In this document: positions 1-5,059 of the stretch, piece by piece | Position numbering within the stretch: position 1 is the stretch's first letter | How the letters are laid out: each line of letters begins with the position of its first letter | Assembly: GCA_003501375.1 (NCBI GenBank) | Contig: DNPO01000415.1 | Location: 1-5,059 of the forward strand | Length of the DNA stretch: 5,059 nt | From: Candidatus Sumerlaeota bacterium | Lineage (GTDB): Bacteria > Sumerlaeota > Sumerlaeia > UBA8349 | Direction of reading: 5' to 3' | The notes under the pieces: generated by a model | Databases searched by the model: none | What the model was told of the DNA's origin: nothing | What the model saw: only the letters and a program-made list of their open reading frames with translations | Position numbers and translations under genes: made by a program

Positions 1-11
1 AAATAAACATC

Positions 12-38
12 TTGCTAATTGGTATAATTGATTGGCAA
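12..38 (+). promoter_or_regulatory. Extended -10 box inside an imperfect dyad
   Basis: TATAAT at 23-28 is preceded by TG at 20-21 and one further base, which gives a perfect extended -10 element for a sigma-70-type polymerase. No good -35 box can be scored because it would fall at the window edge. The element is flanked by TTGCTAAT (12-19) and ATTGGCAA (31-38), which match as an inverted repeat at 7 of 8 positions with an 11-base spacer. That arrangement resembles an operator over a promoter. A transcript from here towards GH3 would carry a leader of roughly 315 bases. The site could instead serve something not visible, or be chance in AT-rich DNA. Confidence 0.3.
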
Positions 39-273
39 AGACTGCGCGGAAGAAGCATAAACCGCTAAAGAACGCTAATAACCCAAGACAATAAAATCGA
101 GAAAAATAACGGATAAAACGCTCGAAGTGGTCAAGATTTGTCCAGATTCTCCGTGGCAATTTTCCCAGTCCACACCCCGCCATCAGCCACCAGCATTTCC
201 TAACGTACCGCTTGCGCAAAACACCTAGCCGGTCTGGGCATTTCCTCTCGCATTTATTCCATTTATTTCGGGA

Positions 274-302
274 TGGAAATCGGAAACACAATGCGTTACA
301 CT
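274..302 (+). promoter_or_regulatory. Weak candidate promoter for the GH3 gene
   Basis: TGGAAA at 274-279 and TACACT at 297-302 each match the sigma-70 consensus at four of six positions and are separated by 17 bases. A start near 309 would leave a leader of about 43 bases, a sensible distance from the ribosome binding site at 335-340. The TTCCAT/ATGGAA inverted repeat (257-262, 273-278) overlaps the -35 box and could be a regulator site. Both elements are weak, so this is only a candidate. Confidence 0.22.
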
Positions 303-351
303 GCCCGCTGCATGCCGCACGGTTCATCTCAAAAAAAGGAATGTTTTTCTC

Positions 352-3051
352 ATGAAGATATTCAAAATGATGGCGGTTCTCGCGACCATCTGCGCGCCAA
401 TTTTGTCCTCCTTGCTTCCTGCTCAGGAGGCGGGACCGTCCTGTTGCGGTAGACCCGTTTTGGTAACAGGCGAATTTACGCACTTCGTTACTCCCAAAGA
501 CATTAACCTCAAAGGGGTGGATAAACCCGAGCGCTTCAAGGAAGAGGTGTTTGGACAACAGATAACCGCCGCCGTTACCGGGTTGGAACCGGGGAAATAC
601 ACCATTGAAGTGGATTTGATGGAAGCCTACGAAAAAGCAGCTGGATGCCGCGTGATGACGATTACGGCGGGTGATAAAACGCTGGCACAAAACCTCGATA
701 TCTTTGTTGCAGCGGGCGGGTATGGCAAACCCTACATGGTGAGCGGAACCGTCGACCACCAAGGCGATGCGCTGAATGGCCCGGTGAGCGTGACATTCAA
801 AGGCATTGAGAGTGAGGCGAAATTCAACACGATCCGGTTCAAGGATGCAAAGGGCGAGCGCGTAGCCTGCATCAAGGCATTTGAACTGTCGGCGTGGGAT
901 AGCGAGGCACTCAAGCCACCCGTTGTACAGGAACCCATTATTTATACCAATCCCGACCAACCAATTGACAAGCGTTTGGATGATCTTGTGCGCCGTATGT
1001 CACTGTCGGAAAAAGTGGGCCAGATGCAATCCAATGCGTCCCCCATCACACGGCTGGGGGTACCTGCGTATAATTACTGGAACGAATGCCTGCACGGGGT
1101 AGCGCGCGCCGGTATTGCAACCGTTTTCCCTCAAGCAATCGGCATGGCTGCGACCTGGGATATACCGCTAATCTACGAGGTTGGTGACACCATTTCCACC
1201 GAAGGACGCGCCAAGCACCATGAAGCGGTGCGAAAGAATAGCCGGAACATTTATGAGGGGTTAACCTTCTGGACGCCCAACATCAACATATTTCGTGACC
1301 CACGCTGGGGACGTGGTCAAGAGACCTACGGCGAAGACCCGTTCCTCACCGAGCGGTTAGGCGTTGCGTTGATCAAGGGCTTGCAAGGGAATGATCCCAC
1401 CTATGTGAAAGTCATGGCCTGCGCGAAGCACTTCGCTGTCCACAGCGGCCCGGAATCTTCGCGCCATATGTTCGACGCCAAGCCATCCGAACGTGACTTG
1501 TACGAAACCTATCTGCCGCAATTTGAGGCGGCTGTGCGCGAAGCCAAAGTTTGGAACGTGATGGGCGCTTACAATCGGCTGGATGGTGAACCCGCTTGTT
1601 CCGATAGATTCCTGCTGCAAGATTTGCTGCGCGACAAGTGGGGATTCAAAGGACATGTGGTTTCCGACTGCGGCGCCATTGGTGATATTTACCACAGCCA
1701 CAAAGTGGTGCCCACGCCCGAGGAAGCCGCTGCTCGTGCGGTAAGAGCGGGGTGCGATCTGGAATGCGGCACGGTCTACAACAACTTGGGCAAGGCGCTA
1801 AAGCGTGGGCTGATCACGGAAGCCGAACTGGATGTGGCACTCAAACGTATCCTTGATGCACGTTTCCGCCTAGGCATGTTCGACCCGCCTAAGCGCGTGA
1901 AGTATGCACAAATTCCCTACAGCGAAAATGACAGCCCGGCGCATCAAGTCCTGGCCACGAAGGTCGCGCGGGAATCAATGGTGCTGCTAAAGAACAACGG
2001 TGTGTTGCCCCTCAACAAGGCAAAGATAAAAAACATTGCGGTGATCGGTGCAAATGCTGCCTCGACCACCACACTCGTTGGAAACTACAACGGAACACCC
2101 TCCAACCCCATTCACGTTTTGCAGGGAATTCAGGACGCTGTGGGGAAGGACGTCACGGTCGAGTTTGAGGATGGCAGCCCGTTAGCGTTGAAACCAGACC
2201 AGAGATCAGACCAGTTCTCAACCATGACACAACGTGCGGTGGAACTCGCCCAGAATGCCGATGTGGTGATTTACGTTGGCGGCATCAGCCCGCAATTGGA
2301 AGGCGAGGAAATGCGCGTTCCTTTTGAAGGCTTCCAGGGAGGCGACCGTACACGCATTGAATTGCCATTGGTACAAACAAATTTGTTGCGGGAATTGAAA
2401 GCCACAGGAAAACCCGTCGTGTTTGTTAATTGCAGCGGTTGCGCCATTGCCATGCCGTGGGAAGCGGAAAACATTCCTGCCATTTTGCAAGCCTGGTACC
2501 CAGGTCAATCTGGAGGTACAGCAGTTGCCGATGTGTTGTTTGGTACGTATAATCCGGCGGGCCGCCTGCCCGTCACTTTCTACAAGTACACCGAAGACCT
2601 GCCCGAATTCGACGATTACAGCATGACGAACCGCACCTATCGCTACTTCACGGGCAAACCGCTGTTTGCATTTGGGCATGGTCTCAGTTACACACAATTC
2701 AATTACGGAAGCCCTTCTCTTTCGGCTAAAAAAATCGCAGCGGATGGGAGTATCACGCTGGAGGTACCGATAAAAAATGTGGGTAAAGTCGAGGGGGACG
2801 AAATCGTACAATTGTACGTGCGACACAAAAAATCGAGCGTTACACAACCGCTCAAAAACCTGCGAGGTTTTGAGCGTATTCATCTGAAACCCGGCGAAAA
2901 GAAGACGGTAACGTTTGCGCTTCCTGCCACAAAATTGTCCTACTGGGATGATGTGAAACACGCCTATGTGGTGGAACCCGGCCCATACGAAATTCAGGTT
3001 GGTGCATCCTCGGTGGATATTCGCAAAACCGTTCAAGTAATAATAAAATAG
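352..3051 (+). CDS. Secreted malectin-like/GH3 beta-glycosidase (probable beta-xylosidase type)
   Basis: This is an exported exo-acting glycoside hydrolase family 3 enzyme of 899 residues. Residues 1-24 form a signal peptide: Lys2 and Lys5, a hydrophobic stretch, and probable cleavage after Leu-Pro-Ala24. Residues about 35-180 resemble a malectin-like carbohydrate-binding domain. The GH3 N-terminal barrel covers about 201-511, with YNYWNECLHG (240-249), RDPRWGRGQETYGEDP (315-330), Lys359-His360, and VVSDC, in which Asp439 is the expected nucleophile. The GH3 C-terminal domain covers about 538-780, with the acid/base expected among the Glu residues of LEGEE (649-653) and GGDRT following at 663-667. 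A fibronectin-III-like domain lies at about 814-885. The SDC nucleophile motif and the NECLHG signature resemble the beta-xylosidase/arabinosidase branch more than SDW beta-glucosidases, so xylo- or arabino-oligosaccharides are the likely but unproven substrates. The start is supported by the signal peptide and AAAGGA at 335-340. The enzyme appears complete, with no transporter or other hydrolase beside it. Confidence 0.95.
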   Translation: MKIFKMMAVLATICAPILSSLLPAQEAGPSCCGRPVLVTGEFTHFVTPKDINLKGVDKPERFKEEVFGQQITAAVTGLEPGKYTIEVDLMEAYEKAAGCRVMTITAGDKTLAQNLDIFVAAGGYGKPYMVSGTVDHQGDALNGPVSVTFKGIESEAKFNTIRFKDAKGERVACIKAFELSAWDSEALKPPVVQEPIIYTNPDQPIDKRLDDLVRRMSLSEKVGQMQSNASPITRLGVPAYNYWNECLHGVARAGIATVFPQAIGMAATWDIPLIYEVGDTISTEGRAKHHEAVRKNSRNIYEGLTFWTPNINIFRDPRWGRGQETYGEDPFLTERLGVALIKGLQGNDPTYVKVMACAKHFAVHSGPESSRHMFDAKPSERDLYETYLPQFEAAVREAKVWNVMGAYNRLDGEPACSDRFLLQDLLRDKWGFKGHVVSDCGAIGDIYHSHKVVPTPEEAAARAVRAGCDLECGTVYNNLGKALKRGLITEAELDVALKRILDARFRLGMFDPPKRVKYAQIPYSENDSPAHQVLATKVARESMVLLKNNGVLPLNKAKIKNIAVIGANAASTTTLVGNYNGTPSNPIHVLQGIQDAVGKDVTVEFEDGSPLALKPDQRSDQFSTMTQRAVELAQNADVVIYVGGISPQLEGEEMRVPFEGFQGGDRTRIELPLVQTNLLRELKATGKPVVFVNCSGCAIAMPWEAENIPAILQAWYPGQSGGTAVADVLFGTYNPAGRLPVTFYKYTEDLPEFDDYSMTNRTYRYFTGKPLFAFGHGLSYTQFNYGSPSLSAKKIAADGSITLEVPIKNVGKVEGDEIVQLYVRHKKSSVTQPLKNLRGFERIHLKPGEKKTVTFALPATKLSYWDDVKHAYVVEPGPYEIQVGASSVDIRKTVQVIIK

Positions 3052-3089
3052 AGCCGTTTAAATTGGACAAAAAAATCCAAGAACCGCTC
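3051..3089. repeat. Imperfect hairpin just after the GH3 stop
   Basis: The arms are GAGC (3051-3054) with GCTC (3086-3089), GTTT (3056-3059) with GAAC (3081-3084, one G-U pair), and TTGGA (3063-3067) with TCCAA (3076-3080) around an A-rich loop. On the + strand it is followed by nine A residues rather than a T-run, so it is not a classical intrinsic terminator for the GH3 transcript. It might protect the 3' end or be chance. Confidence 0.3.
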
Positions 3090-3130
3090 AAAAAAAAATT
3101 TCTGGCACTCAGGCATGGGGTGAAACAGAG

Positions 3131-3172
3131 GCGAGTAACGATTTTCACAATTAACTCAATTCTCGCATTTTT
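3131..3172 (+). terminator. Possible weak intrinsic terminator after GH3
   Basis: GCGAG (3131-3135) pairs with CTCGC (3162-3166), and the second arm is followed by A and five T residues (3168-3172). The stem is only 5 bp and the loop is 26 bases, which is poor for a rho-independent terminator. The position, after GH3 and directly before the next promoter, is what would be expected. The left arm of the 10-bp inverted repeat lies inside the loop. Confidence 0.22.
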
Positions 3173-3210
3173 CCCTTGAATACCGCCCTGTTCGCCCTGA
3201 TAATTGTGAA
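3144..3210. repeat. Perfect 10-bp inverted repeat around the chemotaxis-cluster promoter
   Basis: TTCACAATTA at 3144-3153 is the exact reverse complement of TAATTGTGAA at 3201-3210, with a 47-base spacer. The right arm overlaps the last four bases of the predicted -10 box and the likely transcription start. The left arm ends 22 bases before the -35 box. This is consistent with two copies of a regulator binding site, for example repression by occlusion or looping. The regulator is unknown. Confidence 0.45.
3176..3204 (+). promoter_or_regulatory. Sigma-70-type promoter for the receiver/CheX/CheD/HDOD cluster
   Basis: TTGAAT (3176-3181, four of six consensus matches) and GATAAT (3199-3204, five of six) are separated by the optimal 17 bases. 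Transcription would start near 3211, leaving a leader of about 86 bases before the GTG start. It is the best promoter candidate in the spacer and the only evident one ahead of the four co-oriented genes. No sigma-28 or sigma-54 flagellar promoter motif was found in its place. Confidence 0.5.
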
Positions 3211-3283
3211 GGTCAGAAAATAAACGCTGATCTTTCCCAGAAAAGCGTCTACACACAATCAAGGGATCAAAACTGCGCCCCCC

Positions 3284-3290
3284 GGGAGGT
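3284..3290 (+). promoter_or_regulatory. Strong ribosome binding site fixing a GTG start
   Basis: GGGAGGT sits six bases before GTG at 3297, matches the Shine-Dalgarno consensus well, and justifies this non-ATG start. It directly follows a run of six C residues (3278-3283). TTTCCC at 3233-3238 in the leader could pair with GGGAGG (four Watson-Crick and two G-U pairs), so partial masking is possible but unproven. Confidence 0.75.
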
Positions 3291-3296
3291 CGATTC

Positions 3297-3725
3297 GTGA
3301 GCCTTCATATACTCATTGTGGATGATTCAGTAATCATCCGCCAAGTCGTTAAAAAAGTCATCAAGCAGGCTGGCATTGATGCGGAAAAAATTTATGAAGC
3401 AGCCGATGGTTTGGAAGCACTCGATATCATCAAAAAAGAACATCTCGATCTTGTTCTGAGCGACATCAACATGCCGCGCATGGACGGGTTGCAAATGCTC
3501 ATGCATCTGCGCCAAATCGAATCCAAGGAAAATTTGCCAGTCATCGTCATCAGCACGGAGGGCAGCGAGGAAACGGTGCGCGAAGCAATGGAATTGGGCG
3601 CAACCGGCTATGTTCTTAAACCCTTTAGCCCGGAAAAACTGGTGGATCAACTCCGACCACTCGGACTGGTTTCTGCTCCGCCCCCCCAGTCAGAGGTCGA
3701 TCTGTCCAATCCGGACGCATTCTAA
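3297..3725 (+). CDS. CheY-like single-domain response regulator
   Basis: A 142-residue cytoplasmic protein consisting of one receiver domain (about 3-122) and a short tail, with no DNA-binding or enzymatic output domain. The phosphorylation site is complete: acidic pair Asp9-Asp10, phospho-acceptor Asp56 in SDINMPRMDG, the Ser86/Thr87 switch position, aromatic switch Tyr105, and Lys108 in LKPF. It should accept phosphate from a histidine kinase, presumably CheA-like, that is not in the window. It begins with GTG behind the strong GGGAGGT site, and the protein then reads MSLHILIVDDS, the usual distance to the first acidic pair. The CheX-type phosphatase 18 bases downstream is its probable dephosphorylating partner. 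Beyond the receiver core is a proline-containing tail (about 123-142) ending in DLSNPDAF, longer than in a minimal CheY. A run of seven C residues (3681-3687) lies in the tail coding region. It may act in chemotaxis or in another chemosensory output; the sequence cannot decide which. Confidence 0.93.
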   Translation: MSLHILIVDDSVIIRQVVKKVIKQAGIDAEKIYEAADGLEALDIIKKEHLDLVLSDINMPRMDGLQMLMHLRQIESKENLPVIVISTEGSEETVREAMELGATGYVLKPFSPEKLVDQLRPLGLVSAPPPQSEVDLSNPDAF

Positions 3726-3743
3726 GGGAAAGAGCGCTCAGAC

Positions 3744-4223
3744 ATGAAACCCAAATTTTACGACATCTTGATTAGTTCCACCGATGAAGTTTTTGAAACC
3801 ATGTCGTTCATTGATGTTACCCCCCAAACGCTTATTGAAGAAAATATCGATATTGAAAACGTGGAAATCACCTCCATCATCGCATTGGGCGGTGAAATCG
3901 CGGGGATGCTCGCCATTCACACCAGCCGTGCCTTCGCCCATGAGTGCGCCCAATTTATCTCGGGCGAGGAGACTCCCAATTTGCCCGACCAAGTACTGAT
4001 TGATACCATCGGCGAGATTTCCAACATGATTGCTGGTACCTTCAAACGCAATGTTTCCGCGCATGTGGACCTCTTTGAAATTTCTCTTCCCAGCGTGATT
4101 ACCAGCCAGGGACACACGCTTTCCTTCCGCGGAGCCAAAGAAGATTTTCCGCGATTACTGATTCCCTTCGCCATTGAAGAAAAAACCTGCTTTCATCTGG
4201 AACTGCTCTATCACAAGCGCTGA
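3744..4223 (+). CDS. cheX: CheX-family (CheC/CheX/FliY) CheY-P phosphatase
   Basis: A 159-residue cytoplasmic protein of the CheX type. Enzymes of this family remove phosphate from phosphorylated CheY. The signature D-x3-E-x2-N appears once as Asp87, Glu91 and Asn94 in DTIGEISNMIAG; Glu and Asn are the catalytic pair in characterised CheX and CheC. One phosphatase motif rather than two, together with the length, favours CheX over CheC. The C-terminal half (LIPFAIEEKTCFHLELLY) also resembles the family. The gene starts 18 bases after the receiver gene, with purine-rich AAGGGAAAGAG (3724-3734) ahead of the ATG, and stops 19 bases before cheD, so co-transcription is likely. Its expected substrate is the receiver encoded immediately upstream. 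No residue needed for catalysis looks missing. Activity is inferred from the family. Confidence 0.88.
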   Translation: MKPKFYDILISSTDEVFETMSFIDVTPQTLIEENIDIENVEITSIIALGGEIAGMLAIHTSRAFAHECAQFISGEETPNLPDQVLIDTIGEISNMIAGTFKRNVSAHVDLFEISLPSVITSQGHTLSFRGAKEDFPRLLIPFAIEEKTCFHLELLYHKR

Positions 4224-4242
4224 ACCGGGAAAGGGATGCGGC

Positions 4243-4725
4243 ATGGCCAGCACAGTCGTAGACATTGCCGATATGAAAATAGCCTCTGGTGACGGCAGCG
4301 AGTTGGTGACTTATGCGTTGGGTTCCTGCATTGGGGTTGCCATATACGATCCGGTCAGCAAGGTGGGGGGTATGTTGCACTACATGCTTCCCGAGGCATC
4401 TATCAACCCAGATAAGGCGCGGGATAATCCGTATATGTTCGGCGACACGGGAATTCCGCTGCTTTTTCGCGCTGCATACCAGGCGGGAGCAGTACGTAGC
4501 CGCCTTTTGATTCGCTTGGCCGGTGGCGCGAATGTGATGGATACGTCTAACTTTTTCAATATTGGTAAGCGCAACTATCTCGCCGCGCGCAAACTCTTTT
4601 TCAAGAATAATCTGCTTGTTACTTCTGAACTGGTGGGCGGTGTTTCGGGAAAAACGATGCGTATGCGACTGAACGATGGCAATATTGAAATCAAACTACC
4701 CGGTGGAGAGATACGCGCCCTATGA
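4243..4725 (+). CDS. cheD: CheD chemoreceptor glutamine deamidase
   Basis: A 160-residue CheD. The family deamidates specific glutamines of methyl-accepting chemotaxis proteins to glutamate, tuning receptor signalling and creating methylation sites. The catalytic triad is visible as Thr23, Cys29 in LGSC, and His46 in LHYMLP, with spacing matching the Thermotoga enzyme (Thr21, Cys27, His44, from memory). Further family marks are RLAGGANVM in the middle and LVGGVSGKTMRMRLNDG near the end. The frame stays open back to ATG 4174 inside cheX, but the ATG at 4243 is preferred. It gives the usual family length, lies eight bases after the purine-rich GGGAAAGGGA, and avoids a 50-base overlap. Its stop overlaps the next gene's start (ATGA, 4722-4725). 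In characterised systems CheD is bound and controlled by CheC; here the adjacent family member is CheX. No receptor gene is in view. Confidence 0.93.
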   Translation: MASTVVDIADMKIASGDGSELVTYALGSCIGVAIYDPVSKVGGMLHYMLPEASINPDKARDNPYMFGDTGIPLLFRAAYQAGAVRSRLLIRLAGGANVMDTSNFFNIGKRNYLAARKLFFKNNLLVTSELVGGVSGKTMRMRLNDGNIEIKLPGGEIRAL

Positions 4726-5059
4726 TCTCTCTGGAAGAACTCAAGAACAAAGTAGAGGAAATACCCCCTCTGCCCGATTTGGTTGTCCGGTTGTTGGAAA
4801 TGTGCCGCGACACCAGCATAGCGCCGCGTGATATTGTGGAAGTAATCCGGCATGATCCGGCCATCACCATGAAGGTGTTGCGCCTGTGCAACTCTACCTA
4901 TTACGGTCTTCCTCGCAAGGTCACCTCGCTTCAAGAAGCCATGATGTTTATTGGTACCGACGCACTGGTAAATTTTGTTCTTGCAGGGTACCTATCCGGT
5001 TACTACGCGGGTGACAACAAGGGGTATGGACTCGAAAAAGGCCAACTCTGGCGCAACGC
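4722..5059 (+). CDS. HDOD-domain protein, N-terminal part (runs off the right edge)
   Basis: The reading frame is open from ATG 4722 to the end of the window, giving 112 residues of an incomplete protein. It has the start of an HDOD domain, a helical relative of HD phosphohydrolases without the usual metal-binding HD pair and often used as a signalling or protein-interaction module. Recognisable parts are IPPLPDLVVRLLEM (14-27), IVEVIRHDPAITMKVLRLCN (38-57) followed by STYYG, the AMMFIGTDAL stretch (73-82), and LWRN at the cut edge. The start overlaps the cheD stop in an ATGA, with GGAGAG at 4705-4710 upstream, pointing to translational coupling and one operon. HDOD proteins next to receiver or chemosensory genes are commonly thought to act as outputs, but its role here is inference. 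Whether it carries a C-terminal GGDEF, EAL, kinase or other domain cannot be seen. Confidence 0.9.
   Translation, partial: MISLEELKNKVEEIPPLPDLVVRLLEMCRDTSIAPRDIVEVIRHDPAITMKVLRLCNSTYYGLPRKVTSLQEAMMFIGTDALVNFVLAGYLSGYYAGDNKGYGLEKGQLWRN

Larger units (their letters stand above)
1..351. other. Non-coding region upstream of the GH3 gene
   Basis: This stretch has frequent stops in all frames on both strands, and no recognisable protein or RNA gene was found. Its left part (about 1-120) is AT-rich and its middle (about 150-240) more GC-rich. It contains a perfect extended -10 box near the left edge, a weak -35/-10 pair near 274-302, a small TTCCAT/ATGGAA inverted repeat (257-262 and 273-278), and the palindrome TTGCGCAA at 212-219. 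The purine-rich AAAGGA at 335-340 is the likely ribosome binding site of the GH3 gene, 11 bases before its ATG. The upstream neighbour lies outside the window, so its orientation is unknown. Confidence 0.7.

Noticed and set aside
382..396. Possible lipoprotein lipobox around Cys14 of the GH3 signal peptide
   Set aside because: The residues before Cys14 are Ala-Thr-Ile, which do not fit the lipobox (small residue required at -1). A normal cleavage site after Ala24 fits better.
1357..1701. Minus-strand open frame of 114 codons inside GH3
   Set aside because: It is antisense to the conserved GH3 barrel, including the nucleophile region, with no recognisable motif or independent ribosome binding site.
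2218..3036. Long open frame of 272 codons on the minus strand
   Set aside because: It lies wholly antisense to the GH3 catalytic and C-terminal domains. Its translation is rich in Cys, His, Phe and Arg without any family pattern, as expected for the shadow of a conserved gene.
3051..3100. Hairpin after GH3 as a strong intrinsic terminator
   Set aside because: The imperfect stem is followed by an A-run, not a T-run, on the coding strand, so it is listed only as a repeat.
3103..3118. Sigma-54-like TGGCAC in the spacer
   Set aside because: The -24 element looks good but no TTGC/GC follows at the required -12 spacing.
2852..3262. Minus-strand open frame spanning the GH3 end and the spacer
   Set aside because: It runs antisense through the GH3 C-terminus and the promoter region, has no family resemblance, and conflicts with better-supported signals.
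4174..4242. Longer CheD start at ATG 4174
   Set aside because: It would overlap cheX by 50 bases and add 23 residues with no family counterpart. The ATG at 4243 has a ribosome binding site and gives the usual length.

Overview
The window looks like part of the chromosome of a free-living, carbohydrate-using, signal-transducing Gram-negative-type bacterium. It has mid-range GC genes, ATG or GTG starts behind purine-rich ribosome binding sites, and tight gene spacing. A secreted malectin-like/GH3 glycosidase of the SDC type, next to CheX, CheD and HDOD genes, would fit the PVC group (Planctomycetes, Verrucomicrobia, Lentisphaerae), Hydrogenedentes-like or related phyla. That placement is inference from gene content, not something the sequence proves. 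No mobile element, CRISPR array, tRNA or rRNA is visible.

Layout: (1) Positions 1-351 are non-coding. They hold a perfect extended -10 box framed by an imperfect dyad near the left edge, and a weak promoter-like pair close to the first gene. (2) Positions 352-3051 encode one large exported glycoside hydrolase family 3 enzyme with a signal peptide, an N-terminal malectin-like domain, the two GH3 catalytic domains and a C-terminal fibronectin-III-like domain. It appears to be a single-gene transcription unit. (3) Positions 3052-3296 are a 245-base spacer. It contains a weak hairpin, a possible weak terminator, a good sigma-70-type promoter (TTGAAT, 17 bases, GATAAT), and a perfect 10-bp inverted repeat with one arm upstream of the -35 box and the other on the -10 box. 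(4) Positions 3297-5059 are a four-gene same-strand cluster: a CheY-like single-domain receiver, a CheX-type phosphatase, the CheD glutamine deamidase, and an HDOD-domain protein cut by the right edge. Gaps are 18 and 19 bases, and the CheD stop overlaps the HDOD start in an ATGA.

The receiver has all its phosphorylation residues, CheX has the D-x3-E-x2-N phosphatase signature, and CheD has its Thr/Cys/His triad. The cluster therefore encodes a receiver, an enzyme to dephosphorylate it, a receptor-modifying deamidase and a probable HDOD output or scaffold protein. No histidine kinase, receptor, CheW, CheR or CheB lies in the window, so the phosphate donor must be encoded elsewhere, possibly beyond the right edge. 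The GH3 enzyme and the signalling cluster appear to be functionally separate neighbours. The CheY/CheX/CheD/HDOD grouping and its dyad-flanked promoter are the parts most worth a closer look.
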